Below, piece by piece: positions 43,829-52,775 of a stretch of DNA of 64,000 bases. Position 1 is the first letter of the stretch. Each line of letters begins with the position of its first letter. Under the pieces are notes generated by a model. That model made no database searches. It saw nothing but the letters and a program-made list of their open reading frames with translations, and had not been told where the DNA came from. Both the position numbers and the translations under genes were made by a program. This DNA comes from Actinomycetota bacterium (lineage in GTDB: Bacteria; Actinomycetota; Geothermincolia; Geothermincolales; RBG-13-55-18), in the NCBI GenBank assembly GCA_014360655.1, contig JACIXC010000004.1, positions 124,001 through 188,000 of the forward strand. Direction: 5' to 3'.

Positions 43829-44286
43829 GAGTGAAAGCGGCGCGGGATATCATGAACACGCGTCCCGTCACCGTGGGCCCCGAGGCCTCGGTCACGGAGA
43901 TGGCGGCCCTCATGGTGGAGAAACGCATCCGTTGCCTTCCCGTGGTGGACGAGGAGGGCAGGGTGCTGGGCGTGGTGGACGAGGAGGACCTGGTGCACCA
44001 GGATGCCCGCGTCCATTTCCCGACCTTCATCCATTTCCTGGAAAGTTACATCTTCCTTCCCTCCTCCCTGAAGCGGTTCGAGAAGGAACTGCGGCAGGCG
44101 GTGGGTTCAAAGGCCCGCGAGGTGATGGAGGAGGACATCCCCGCCGTGGACCCCCTGCGGAGCGTGGAGGAGATCGCCACCCTCATGCTGGATAGGGACA
44201 TGGAATACGTGCTGGTGGTGGAGGAGGGAAGGCTGCTGGGGGTGATCACGCGGGCCGACATCCTGCGCACCATCGCGGAGGGTTGA
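43825..44286 (+). CDS. CBS-domain pair protein
   Basis: The 153-residue protein is essentially two CBS motifs (about residues 8-60 and 95-150: ARDIMNTRPVTVGPEASVTEMAALMVEKRIRCLPVVDEEGRVLGVVDEEDL, then REVMEEDIPAVDPLRSVEEIATLMLDRDMEYVLVVEEGRLLGVITRADIL). Such stand-alone pairs bind adenosine nucleotides and often regulate partners. GTG 43825 overlaps the nnr stop; GTG 43831 is possible. The linker between motifs is longer than usual. The partner is unknown. Confidence 0.9.
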   Translation: MRVKAARDIMNTRPVTVGPEASVTEMAALMVEKRIRCLPVVDEEGRVLGVVDEEDLVHQDARVHFPTFIHFLESYIFLPSSLKRFEKELRQAVGSKAREVMEEDIPAVDPLRSVEEIATLMLDRDMEYVLVVEEGRLLGVITRADILRTIAEG

Positions 44287-44415
44287 GGACGTGCGCGCCC
44301 TTGCGCCCGGTCGCCTGCGGGTGGACGCCCGCCCTGCCGGCGCCGCGCGGGTGAGGGCGGCGCCGCGGGACGGGGCAGGCGGCGCGGCGCGGGGAAGAAA
44401 GGGGGTGGCGGGCAC

Positions 44416-45606
44416 ATGAATGCGGAAGTTTTCGATACGGATGTCTTCACGCGGCCCACCCGGCTCGAGATAGACCTGGAGAACATCCGGCACAACGTGC
44501 GCGAGTACGTGCGGCTCGCCGGCCCCTCCTGCCAGGTGATGGCGGTGGTCAAGGCCGACGGCTACGGGCACGGCGCGGTGGAGGTGTCACGCGCCGCCCT
44601 GCAGGCCGGCGCCTCCCGCCTGGGGGTGGCCCTGGTCGAGGAAGGTGAGGAGTTGCGCGGGGCCGGGCTGCGCGCCCCCGTGCACCTGCTCTTCGAGCCG
44701 CCACCGGAGGCGGCGCCCAGGGTGGTCGAGCTCGAGCTCATCCCCACCGTCTACAGCGAGGAATACGCGCGGGCGCTCTCCCGGGCCTGCGCCTCGCGGG
44801 GCGCGGTACTGCCCGTTCACCTGAAGGTGGATACCGGCATGCACCGGGTGGGCGTCGCGCCCGGGGAGGCGGTCGCCCTGGCGGAAGCGCTGCGGAACAT
44901 GCCCGGGCTGGAGCTGGAGGGCGTCTACACCCACCTGGCCATGGCGTCGGTGCCCGGCCACCGGTTCAACGGCGAGCAGCTCCGGGTTTTCGAGGGGGTG
45001 CTCGCGGAGCTGCGCCTGCGGGGCATAGAGGTCCCCCTGCGGCACGTGGCCGCCTCGGGCGCCGCGCTATCCCTCCCCTCCTCGCGCATGGACATGATAA
45101 GGCTGGGGATCGCCATGTACGGACTGTTGCCCGGAAAGGAATACCGGGGCAAACTGGACCTGCGTCCGGCCCTCTCCCTGCGCACGCGCATCTGCCACGT
45201 CTTCAGGGCGCGGGAGGGGGAGGGCGTGAGCTACGGCCTTACCTACCGGTGTCCCCGGGACGGCTGGCTTGCCGTGCTGCCGCTGGGCTACGCGGACGGC
45301 CTGGCGCGCGCGCTCTCCAACCGCTGGGAGGTGCTCATCGCGGGCAAGCGGTATCCGCAGGTGGGGGCCATATGCATGGACCTCTGCATGGTTTACCTGG
45401 GTGAGGACCGCTACCGGCCCGGAGAGGAGGTGACGGTCATCGGCGGTTGGGGGGAGGAGTCGGTGGGGGTGGAACGCATGGCCGAGCTCCTGGGTACCAT
45501 AAACTACGAGGTGGTGTGCGACATGGGAAAGCGGGTGCCGCGCCTCTACCTGAACAGGCGGGGGATGAGCGGGAGCACGGAGGAAGATGACGGGGAAGGC
45601 GGGTGA
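44416..45606 (+). CDS. alr: Alanine racemase
   Basis: Alr makes D-alanine for peptidoglycan. The 396-residue protein has the PLP lysine in VVKADGYGHGAVEV. It has substrate-side residues in KVDTGMHRVG and the C-terminal domain with SYGLTYRCPRDGWLAVLPLGYADGL and GAICMDLCMV. In mycobacteria alr is followed by tsaE; here a 14.8-kb block intervenes. A weak AAAGGGGG lies upstream. Confidence 0.96.
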   Translation: MNAEVFDTDVFTRPTRLEIDLENIRHNVREYVRLAGPSCQVMAVVKADGYGHGAVEVSRAALQAGASRLGVALVEEGEELRGAGLRAPVHLLFEPPPEAAPRVVELELIPTVYSEEYARALSRACASRGAVLPVHLKVDTGMHRVGVAPGEAVALAEALRNMPGLELEGVYTHLAMASVPGHRFNGEQLRVFEGVLAELRLRGIEVPLRHVAASGAALSLPSSRMDMIRLGIAMYGLLPGKEYRGKLDLRPALSLRTRICHVFRAREGEGVSYGLTYRCPRDGWLAVLPLGYADGLARALSNRWEVLIAGKRYPQVGAICMDLCMVYLGEDRYRPGEEVTVIGGWGEESVGVERMAELLGTINYEVVCDMGKRVPRLYLNRRGMSGSTEEDDGEGG

Positions 45607-45712
45607 GCGGGGAGCGCGTCCCGGGCCGCTCTTTCCCCGCCGCTCCCATGGTGCTGGAGGGTGAAAGGGCGGGAAAAAGGGGCTCGTTTACGGGTCGCGT
45701 TCCGGGGTAGGA

Positions 45713-45718
45713 TATAGT
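45713..45718 (+). promoter_or_regulatory. -10 element of a possible leaderless THEP1 transcript
   Basis: TATAGT ends 5 bases before the ATG at 45724, and no Shine-Dalgarno is present. The spacing suits transcription starting at the start codon itself. Confidence 0.45.
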
Positions 45719-45723
45719 TAGGG

Positions 45724-46308
45724 ATGGACGAGATGACCGCCAGCATCCTGCTCAAGGGAAGGCCCGGAAGCGGCAAGACCACCCTGGTGGTCGCGCTCGC
45801 AGAGGCCCTCGCGCGCGGGGGATGGAGGGTCTGCGGTTTCGTCACCGAGGAGATCAGGGAGGGCGGGTCGCGTATCGGCTTCAGGGTGAGGGACTTCGAC
45901 GGCGCAGAGGCCGTCCTCTCCCACGTGTCCTACAGGGGCATGCCCCGCGTGGGCAGGTACGGCGTGGACGTGGCGGCCTTCGAGTCGGTGGCGCTGCCTG
46001 CCCTGGAGGAGGGACGCCGGCATGCCGACCTCCTGGTGGTCGACGAGGTGGGGCGCATGGAGACCATCTCCGCCGCCTTTCGCGAGCTCTTCATGGATCT
46101 CGCGGAGGGGGAGACACCGCTTCTCGCCACCATTCCCTGCCGCGGAGACCCCTACATACTCGCACTGCTCGAGATACCCGGCGTTGACGTTTTCGAGGTC
46201 ACGGCTAAAAACCGCTGCGCACTCGGGGAGGTGATTGAGGGGAGGCTTAAAGACGTCTTGAGCGCGAGGAAGTTCTCCGGAGAGCTTGAAGGAGGAATCA
46301 GGTCATGA
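45724..46308 (+). CDS. THEP1-family nucleoside-triphosphatase
   Basis: This family of small P-loop NTPases hydrolyses nucleoside triphosphates; its cellular role is not settled. The 194-residue protein has Walker A LKGRPGSGKTTLVVALA at the N-terminus, Walker B-like DLLVVDEVGRME and the family region CGFVTEEIREGG. THEP1 proteins are common in archaea and thermophiles. Its last codons overlap the start of the next gene (ATGA), implying joint expression. It may be leaderless. Confidence 0.87.
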   Translation: MDEMTASILLKGRPGSGKTTLVVALAEALARGGWRVCGFVTEEIREGGSRIGFRVRDFDGAEAVLSHVSYRGMPRVGRYGVDVAAFESVALPALEEGRRHADLLVVDEVGRMETISAAFRELFMDLAEGETPLLATIPCRGDPYILALLEIPGVDVFEVTAKNRCALGEVIEGRLKDVLSARKFSGELEGGIRS

Positions 46309-46727
46309 AAATCTGTCCTTCCTGCTACGCCGTCTGCGTGGACCAGAAATGGGCTTTCGACGAGGCGAAGCGCGAGAAAGCCATGAAAGGGAACGGTTGG
46401 GAGAAACAACTGTGCCCGGGCTGCGATCGGGTGGCCAGGGGCAAGGTGGACGGCGTGGTTTACCTTAGGGGGGACTTCCTGAAGGTGCACAGGGATGAGG
46501 CGAAGAACCTCATCCGTAGCGTGGCGGAGAAGAAGCTGCGCAAGAACATCGCCGCCCGCATCTACCATATCGAGGAGAAGGGCGACGAGATAATCATCGA
46601 GACCACCGACAGGGCCCTGGCGGAGCGGCTGGGCAAGGAGTTCGAGCGGGCCTATTCGGGACACCTGGACATCCAGTGGCAGCCGGGCAGCGCTTTCGCG
46701 CGCGTCTACTGGACGCGCGACCACTGA
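46305..46727 (+). CDS. BCAM0308-like zinc-ribbon protein
   Basis: The 140-residue protein has CPSC near residues 4-7 and CPGC near residues 38-41, which could form a zinc ribbon. An alpha/beta domain rich in charged residues follows (GDFLKVHRDEAKNLIRSVAEKK, then ARIYHIEEKGDEIIIETTDRALAERLGKEFERAYSGHLDIQW). I recognise the pattern of the BCAM0308 family, distantly related to the archaeal ribosome export factor NMD3. The reaction or role is unknown. It overlaps the THEP1 gene by 4 bases. Confidence 0.75.
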   Translation: MKICPSCYAVCVDQKWAFDEAKREKAMKGNGWEKQLCPGCDRVARGKVDGVVYLRGDFLKVHRDEAKNLIRSVAEKKLRKNIAARIYHIEEKGDEIIIETTDRALAERLGKEFERAYSGHLDIQWQPGSAFARVYWTRDH

Positions 46728-47037
46728 GGGCGCCCGCCGGCGTGATGCGGGCGTCTCCGCGGCGCCGCGGCGCGTTCATGCCGGGAGGGACGGACGCCGT
46801 TCCGGGATGCAGCGGTGCCTTGCAGCGCCGGGCGTGGTGCGGTTGCTGAAAGGCGGTGCAGCGGGACCGCATCCCATGTTCGTCGCGTGTTGTATAATGC
46901 CCTTGCCGGCGCAGCCTTCCGGCGCGGGGCACCGCCCCAGACCGCGGCGAACGGGCCGCGGCGCCGCAGCGGGTGATGCAGCCGCGTGGCCCCGTTGTCG
47001 GGGAGTCCGGCGTGCGGTTGCCGGAGGATGCCCCGGC
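46728..47037. other. Gene-free gap with a -10 element before the PcnB/HD gene
   Basis: No credible gene is seen. A TATAAT at 46893-46898 is preceded by TG but lacks a good -35. It could drive the downstream nucleotidyltransferase with a leader of about 135 bases. The rest is GC-rich without clear repeats. Confidence 0.45.
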
Positions 47038-48672
47038 ATGGAGCTTTTCCTCGGCCTTTCACTACCTGGAGCGCGCATGGACGGTAACGCCGGGAGCCTG
47101 GCGGAAGATGCGCGGGGAGCGGGGCTTCCCGCTTCCTTTTCCCTCCGCGTGCTGGCCCGCGACGACGGCTTCCTGGAGGAGCTGCTCGGCTTCCTCGCCT
47201 CCCTGCATCCCGGTATGTACCTGGTGGGGGGATACCTGCGCGATTACTTCCTGGGAGCGGTGTCCGACGACGTCGATTTCATCGTGCGGGGCGACCCGGC
47301 GGCCGTGGCCGCCCGGGTGGCGGAGAAGTATCATGGTAAGTTTTTCCGCCTGAAGGGTGAGGAGTTCACCTGCCGGGTGGTGATCGATGAGGCGGGGCGA
47401 AGGCGCACCGTCGACCTCTCTCCTTTGCGCGGTTTCGGCATCGAGACCGACCTTTCCATGCGCGACTTCACCGTCAACGCCATGGCGGTGGAGGTGGACA
47501 GGCTGGTGGCGGAGGGCGCCATCCTCCTGCCGCGCGACCTAGTGGACAAGCACTACGGGTGGCGCGACCTCTCGCAGGGGATCCTGCGCGAATGCCACAA
47601 CGAGACCTTCCTTTCTGACCCCGTGCGCCTGGTGAGGGCCCTGCGTTTCCATCACGTCCTGGGTATGAGGTTCGAGGAACGCACCCTCAACCACCTGAAG
47701 AAGTACGCCTTCCTCGTGGCAAGGGTGCCGGGCGAGCGCACGGCGGCGGAACTCCTGGAGACCCTCCGCCACGAGGGCACCTCGCGCGTCTTCGCCGACA
47801 TGGCCTCCACCGGTCTCATGCAGCATCTCTTCCCCGAGCTGGTAGGGACGGTGGGCCTGGAACAGAACGCCTACCACCACCTGGACGTCTGGTCGCACAC
47901 CCTCCTCACCCTGGACGAGCTCGACGGCCTCCTGCGCGCTCCGGCGGGCGTGTACCCGGACCACGCCGACGTCATGGCGGAGAGGATGGGAAGGCGTCTC
48001 CAGGACCTCTATCCGCGTGCGGCCTTCCTGCGCCTCGCGGCCCTTTACCACGACGCGGGCAAGGTGGAGACCTTCTCGCGCGACGAGACGGGGCGCATAC
48101 ACTTCCACGGCCACCAGGAGAGGAGCAGGGAGGCGGTGCTGCGGCTGTCCGAACGCCTGCGGCTCTCCCGCCGGGCGAGGGATTACCTGGCGGCGACGGT
48201 GGGGAGACATATGGATATAGGCCTTTCCTGCAAGGAGGACGTGTCGCCGCGCCGCCTGCGCAGGATGGTGGCCCGCCTGGGGGAGGAGCTGCCCGACGTC
48301 GTGCTCCTCTCCACCGCCGACCGCTTCGCCACGAGGGGGTCGCTGACCACGGAGGAGAGCCTGGACCGCTACGTGGAGGTGTGCCGCGCGCTTTTGCGGG
48401 AGTATCGGCGCGAGGAGGAGTTGCCGCCGTTGCTGCGCGGGAGGGACCTCCTGGAGGAACTGGGCATGCACCAGGGGCCGGTGGTGGGGGAGATACTGAG
48501 AGAGGTGCGGGCGGCCCAGATGGAGGGCAGGGTGAGGAGCCGGGAGGAGGCCCTGGAGCTGGCCGGGAAGCTCTTGGCTTCCGGGTCGTGCGCTCCGCGG
48601 GCGGAGGAAGGAGGGCGCGCGTCGTACGGGTGCTTACCGCGGGAGGACGGAGAGGGGGAACGAGGGCCATGA
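47038..48672 (+). CDS. PcnB/CCA-type nucleotidyltransferase with HD domain
   Basis: The protein adds nucleotides to RNA 3' ends, either as a CCA-adding or A-adding enzyme or a poly(A) polymerase; sequence alone does not separate these. The head domain has LVGGYLRDYFLG and the catalytic DDVDFIVRG (about residues 60-85). RNA-binding residues SMRDFTVNAMAV and DPVRLVRALRFH follow. An HD domain near the middle has YHDAGKVETF and a His-rich GHQERS segment. ATG 47038 follows GGAGG; ATG 47077 is an alternative with a closer TGGAG. Length is 544 residues. Confidence 0.88.
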   Translation: MELFLGLSLPGARMDGNAGSLAEDARGAGLPASFSLRVLARDDGFLEELLGFLASLHPGMYLVGGYLRDYFLGAVSDDVDFIVRGDPAAVAARVAEKYHGKFFRLKGEEFTCRVVIDEAGRRRTVDLSPLRGFGIETDLSMRDFTVNAMAVEVDRLVAEGAILLPRDLVDKHYGWRDLSQGILRECHNETFLSDPVRLVRALRFHHVLGMRFEERTLNHLKKYAFLVARVPGERTAAELLETLRHEGTSRVFADMASTGLMQHLFPELVGTVGLEQNAYHHLDVWSHTLLTLDELDGLLRAPAGVYPDHADVMAERMGRRLQDLYPRAAFLRLAALYHDAGKVETFSRDETGRIHFHGHQERSREAVLRLSERLRLSRRARDYLAATVGRHMDIGLSCKEDVSPRRLRRMVARLGEELPDVVLLSTADRFATRGSLTTEESLDRYVEVCRALLREYRREEELPPLLRGRDLLEELGMHQGPVVGEILREVRAAQMEGRVRSREEALELAGKLLASGSCAPRAEEGGRASYGCLPREDGEGERGP

Positions 48673-49643
48673 CGGAGACCATAGATGGTGTGCGGATAGG
48701 ACATGCCGGGGACCCGGTGGGCCTGACCGGCTGCACGGTGGTACTCCTGCCCCCCGGCAGCAGGGGCGGGGTGGAGGTGAGGGGCGGCGCCCCGGGCACG
48801 CGGGAGACGGACCTCCTCCGCCCCGCGAACCTGGTGGAGGAGGTGCACGCCTTCCTCATCGCCGGGGGCAGCGCCTTCGGGCTGGCGGCGTCCCTCGGGG
48901 TGGTGCGCTACCTGGAGGAGCGGGGCATAGGGTATGACACCGGGGTGGCGCGCGTTCCCATCGTCCCCGCCGGCGTGCTCTTCGACCTGGGTGTGGGGGA
49001 CGCGGGAGCGCGCCCCGACGAGGAGATGGGCTACCGCGCGTGCCTGGACGCCTGCGAGGATTACGGGCGGCAGGGGAACGTGGGCGCGGGCACGGGAGCC
49101 ACGGTGGGGAAGATGCTTGGATACGCGCACTGCACCAAGAGCGGCCTGGGCGCCGCCTTCTGCGAGGAGGGCGGGGTGAAGATACTGGCCCTGGCGGCGG
49201 TCAACGCCCTCGGCGAGGTGGTGGACGAGAGGGGTGAGGTGATGGCCGGGGTGCGCCTGCCTGAAGGAGGCTTCGCCTCCAGCGAGGCCCTCATGCGCTC
49301 GGCACTCGGGGCGGGTGGAGGCGGCGGGTTCGGCGGCGGGGCTTCGCCCCTGGTCAACACCACGCTGGCGGTCGTCGTCACCAACGCCGCTCTCTCCAAA
49401 ACAGACGTCAACTGGGTGGCCCAGAGGGGCCACAACGGGCTGGCGCGCGCCATACGCCCCAGCCACACCAGGCTGGACGGCGACCTGGTCTTCGCCGCCG
49501 CCACGGGGGAGGTGCCCGCTTCCCCCGACCTGGTGGGGGCGGTGGCTGCGGCGCTACTGGCGGAAGCGGTGCGTAACGCCGTGCGTTACGCGGAAGGGGT
49601 GGCGGGTATCCCGGCCTACCGAGACCTCTTGAAAGGCTCGTGA
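48669..49643 (+). CDS. P1 family (S58/DmpA-like) peptidase
   Basis: S58 enzymes are N-terminal nucleophile hydrolases that self-cleave into two chains and act as aminopeptidases or amidases. The 324-residue protein has DGVRIGHAGD at the start, the glycine-rich NVGAGTGATVGKM and the predicted self-processing site in PLVNTTLAVVVTNAAL, where a Thr would become the nucleophile. It overlaps the upstream gene by 4 bases (ATGA). Substrate unknown. A short GAAAGGCTCGT repeat occurs at its 3' end. Confidence 0.88.
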   Translation: MTETIDGVRIGHAGDPVGLTGCTVVLLPPGSRGGVEVRGGAPGTRETDLLRPANLVEEVHAFLIAGGSAFGLAASLGVVRYLEERGIGYDTGVARVPIVPAGVLFDLGVGDAGARPDEEMGYRACLDACEDYGRQGNVGAGTGATVGKMLGYAHCTKSGLGAAFCEEGGVKILALAAVNALGEVVDERGEVMAGVRLPEGGFASSEALMRSALGAGGGGGFGGGASPLVNTTLAVVVTNAALSKTDVNWVAQRGHNGLARAIRPSHTRLDGDLVFAAATGEVPASPDLVGAVAAALLAEAVRNAVRYAEGVAGIPAYRDLLKGS

Positions 49644-49683
49644 AAGGCTCGTGAAAGGGACGGCGTGAGGAGGTGGCGTTGGC

Positions 49684-50202
49684 ATGGACGTCTTAGAGGC
49701 CATGGAGCGAAGACACAGCGTGCGCTCCTTCGACGCCTCGCGCGAGGTGCCGGAGGACCTGGTCGATGAGGTGCTGCGCTGCGCCTGCCTGGCGCCGTCC
49801 GCGGGCAACGTGCAGCCGTGGCGTTTCCTGGTGGTGCGGGACGGCAGGATGAAGGAGGCCCTGGCCGCCGCGGCGCTGGGGCAGCGCTTCGTGGCCCAGG
49901 CGCCGGTGGTCGTCGTGGTCTGCGCCGACCTGGAGGCCCACGCCCGCAGCTACGGGAAACGGGGAGTGGAGCTCTATTCCATCCAGGACACGGCCGCCGC
50001 CGTGCAGAACATGCTCCTCGCGGCCACCGCACTGGGGCTCGGTACCTGCTGGGTGGGAGCCTTCCGGGAGGAAGAGGCGGCGCGGGCCCTGGGGCTTCCG
50101 GCGCACCTGCGGCCCCTGGCCCTCGTCCCCATGGGCTACGCGACGCATGAGGGTTCCCAGCCGCGCAAGGTGCCCCACGCCCGCCTCACCACCTACCTGT
50201 AG
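49684..50202 (+). CDS. Nitroreductase family protein
   Basis: The 172-residue flavoprotein shows the FMN-binding start ERRHSVRSFDAS, the LAPSAGNVQPWRFLVVRD segment and the C-terminal LGLGTCWVGAF and VPMGYATHE. These enzymes use FMN and NAD(P)H to reduce nitro compounds, quinones or other acceptors. The short length suggests a compact subfamily. GAGGAGGT precedes the ATG. A long gene-free stretch follows. Confidence 0.9.
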   Translation: MDVLEAMERRHSVRSFDASREVPEDLVDEVLRCACLAPSAGNVQPWRFLVVRDGRMKEALAAAALGQRFVAQAPVVVVVCADLEAHARSYGKRGVELYSIQDTAAAVQNMLLAATALGLGTCWVGAFREEEAARALGLPAHLRPLALVPMGYATHEGSQPRKVPHARLTTYL

Positions 50203-50953
50203 TGGAGGTAGCTTCCCGGGCTGGCAGGAGGTACCCCTCCGGCGTCTCGTTCACCTCATCCCGGAGAAAGCGCCACGGATACGCTCGCCATGTCTCCTGT
50301 ACGTATGCTCGACCGTCAAGCCCGCAATCCCGTGTGAGATCCCGCCGTCCAAGACGGAGGACCGCACTCCGCTTCCCGGAGGGATGGATGAAGCGTCGGT
50401 TTTCCCCCGCCTTGATCCCTCGCGGCCTCACAAGACCGCCAGCCTCACTCCATAAGGCCCCGCCCACGGTGCCCGGTAACCTCCCGCTTGGGGACACATC
50501 CGGCAATGGACTACCGTTTCAAGGACCGGGTCTGCGTCTTCTGCATGAACCCCGGGCGACGCCTGCTTCAGGCACCTGGCGTCCCAGTCGACCGAACCGA
50601 GGAAACCCCCTGGAAGGTCACCTTTACTGTCCGCCGCTTGTTCGTGTCCCGGCGACTTCTCTCGCCGCCGTCATCGCACGTTGTGGTTGACAACCGTCCC
50701 CGTCCACCGTCGTACCGCGTTGCGGCCGGGTGCGGCCGTGTGTTCGCTTGCGTTGGTGTCGTACGTGAGGGATAATCTTCACTACAACCCTCAGCAAGGT
50801 GGTTGCGTCACCCGAAGAGCCTCCAATCGCTTCTGGCCGGTCACCCGGAAAGGGTTCGGGGTCGGAAAATGGCGAGAGCCTTATGTTCAATCGAGCCGAT
50901 GAGGTGTAGGAGATAGTCGCTAGAAGGGAGCGCAGCAAGGGAGGGACCGGGAG
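50203..50953. other. Unassigned 751-base gene-free region
   Basis: Between the nitroreductase and the carbonic-anhydrase-like gene there is no frame with family-like sequence. Open frames exist (for example on the reverse strand at 50186-50506), but their compositions do not follow the codon pattern of neighbouring genes. The sequence looks less GC-biased at third positions and has C-rich pyrimidine runs. It may be a decayed gene or mobile element, or a structured RNA. Confidence 0.5.
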
Positions 50954-51511
50954 ATGACACTCCGGGCTGACGTCAAGAAGGACCCGCGCGGGAGGAAGCC
51001 TCGCGTGGCGGAGAGTTCGTTTCTGGATCCCACCGCCCAGGTCATCGGGGACGTGGTCATAGGCGATGAGGTTTTCGTGGGGCCCGGTGCGGTCATAAGG
51101 GCGGACGAGCCCGGAAGCACGATAGTGATAGGCGACCGGTGCAACGTCCAGGACCGGGTCATCATCCATGCCCTCGAGGGCTCAACGGTGAAGTTGGGGC
51201 CGGAGACCTCCCTCGCCCACGGATGCATCGTGCACGGGCCCTGCGAGATCGGGGCCGGTTGTTTCGTAGGTTTCGGGTCCGTGGTCTTCAAGGCCTCCCT
51301 GGGCGACGGCACGTTTGTGGGGCACCTGGCGGTGGTCGAGGGGGTGGAGATCAGCGCGGGGAGGAGGGTAGGGCCAGGCTGCATCGTCGACTCGCCGGAA
51401 AAGGCGGGGAAGCTGGGGATATGTGGGGAAGAGGAGAGGGAATTCGTGGGGAAAGTCGTGGGTATGAACCTGCTGTTGCTGAGGGGATACAGGGAGATGG
51501 CCGAGGGCTGA
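50954..51511 (+). CDS. Gamma-carbonic-anhydrase-like left-handed beta-helix protein
   Basis: The 185-residue protein is made of hexapeptide repeats (VIGDVVIGDEVFVGPGAVIRADE onward), the left-handed beta-helix. Three histidines in the gamma-CA pattern are present (IIHALEG, then SLAHGCIVHGPCEIG), so it may bind zinc or iron and hydrate CO2. Many homologues are uncharacterised, so activity is not certain. AGGGAGGG lies 8 bases before the ATG. Confidence 0.87.
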   Translation: MTLRADVKKDPRGRKPRVAESSFLDPTAQVIGDVVIGDEVFVGPGAVIRADEPGSTIVIGDRCNVQDRVIIHALEGSTVKLGPETSLAHGCIVHGPCEIGAGCFVGFGSVVFKASLGDGTFVGHLAVVEGVEISAGRRVGPGCIVDSPEKAGKLGICGEEEREFVGKVVGMNLLLLRGYREMAEG

Positions 51512-51746
51512 CGGATAAGGCGGCACCGTTACCGGCAAGGGCGGCAGGTCGTGACCCGGGTCAGCGGGGGAAGCCGGTCGATGACGCCCCGAACGCCTGG
51601 TTTAGTCGAAGAGGGGGTATACCCCGGGATGGCGGGAGGGACCGGGAGGCGGTCGAAGTCTCCAGGTTTGAACGCCATGCGGGTCGCCTATCCGCCGATG
51701 GTTGTCGACAGCGGAATGACCTGGTAGTGGAAAGGAGGGCCGATGG
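51512..51746. other. Gap before purC without recognised gene
   Basis: This 235-base stretch has no family-like frame. It ends with AAAGGAGGG before purC. No clear promoter was identified. Confidence 0.4.
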
Positions 51747-52775
51747 ATGGGAAGCGTGAAGGACCTGGTGGTTTTGGAGGCTCCATCCGGTGACAGGCTG
51801 GGCAGGGGGCGGTTCCGTTTCTCGGATCGCTACTCGGTCTTCGACTGGGGCGAGATGCCCGACCATATCGAGGGGAAAGGAGCGGCCCTATGCCTCATGG
51901 GGGCCTGCTTCTTCGAGAAGCTCGAGGCCACGGGGATGGCTACCCACTACCTCGGCGTGGTGGGCCGGGACGGCGTGGCGCGGCGCCTGGAGGATCTGGA
52001 TGGGCCCGCGGACACCATGGAGATAAGGCTGGTCCGGGTGATCGAGCCCGAAACGGTCGGCGACGGCTACGATTACTCGGCCTACCGAGCGGAAAGGGGC
52101 AACTTCCTCATCCCCCTGGAGGTGATCTACCGCAATTCCCTGCCCGAGGGGTCCAGTGTTTTCAAGCGCCTGGAGGAGGGGAGCCTGAGGATAGAAGACC
52201 TGGGCCTTGAATCACTCCCCGTTCCGGGGGAGCGGCTCGAAAGACCAGTCCTGGACGTGTCCACCAAGCTGGAAGCGACGGACAGATACCTGGGATGGGA
52301 GGAGGCGGGAAAGATCTCCGGCCTTTCCTCAGAGGAGCTCCGGGAGCTGAAGGAGGCCGCCCTGCGGATCAACGAGCTCATCACGCGGACCGTGGAACCC
52401 CTGGGACTGGAGAACCAGGACGGCAAGGTGGAGTTCGCCTTCGACGAGGAACGGAGGCTCATGCTGGTGGACGTCCTGGGCACGCCGGACGAGTGCCGTT
52501 TCGAGTACCGGGGCATGCCGGTGAGCAAGGAGGTAGCTCGTATCTTCTATCGGAACACGGAGTGGGCCCGGGAGGTCGAGGAGGCCAAGAAGACTGACCG
52601 GCTGGGATGGAAGGGCCTGGTGCGACAGAAGCCGCCTCCCCTTCCCGCGAGGATGAAGGAGCTGCTCTCCCTGCTCTACAAGAGTTGTTGCGAGGGCATG
52701 ACCGGGAAGCGTTTCTTCGGCGCGCCGCCTCTCGAGGAGATCCTCGCCGAGCTCGGCGGTTTGATCGAGGGGTGA
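51747..52775 (+). CDS. purC: SAICAR synthase, long archaeal-like form
   Basis: PurC joins aspartate to CAIR in purine synthesis. The substrate-binding signature GRFRFSDRYSVFDWGEMPDHIEGKGAALCLMGA is clear, and the C-terminal ATP-grasp-like fold includes VDVLGTPDECRF. The protein is 342 residues, longer than the roughly 235-295 of most bacterial PurC, and its wording resembles haloarchaeal proteins. It follows GGAGG by 8 bases. No other pur synthesis gene is nearby. Confidence 0.87.
   Translation: MGSVKDLVVLEAPSGDRLGRGRFRFSDRYSVFDWGEMPDHIEGKGAALCLMGACFFEKLEATGMATHYLGVVGRDGVARRLEDLDGPADTMEIRLVRVIEPETVGDGYDYSAYRAERGNFLIPLEVIYRNSLPEGSSVFKRLEEGSLRIEDLGLESLPVPGERLERPVLDVSTKLEATDRYLGWEEAGKISGLSSEELRELKEAALRINELITRTVEPLGLENQDGKVEFAFDEERRLMLVDVLGTPDECRFEYRGMPVSKEVARIFYRNTEWAREVEEAKKTDRLGWKGLVRQKPPPLPARMKELLSLLYKSCCEGMTGKRFFGAPPLEEILAELGGLIEG

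Noticed and set aside
50186-50506. Reverse-strand open frame of about 106 codons
   Set aside because: It overlaps the nitroreductase end, has no ribosome-binding site, and its product resembles no family I know.
50203-50953. Group II intron or insertion sequence
   Set aside because: No reverse transcriptase or transposase motif, no domain-V-like hairpin and no clear terminal inverted repeats were found.
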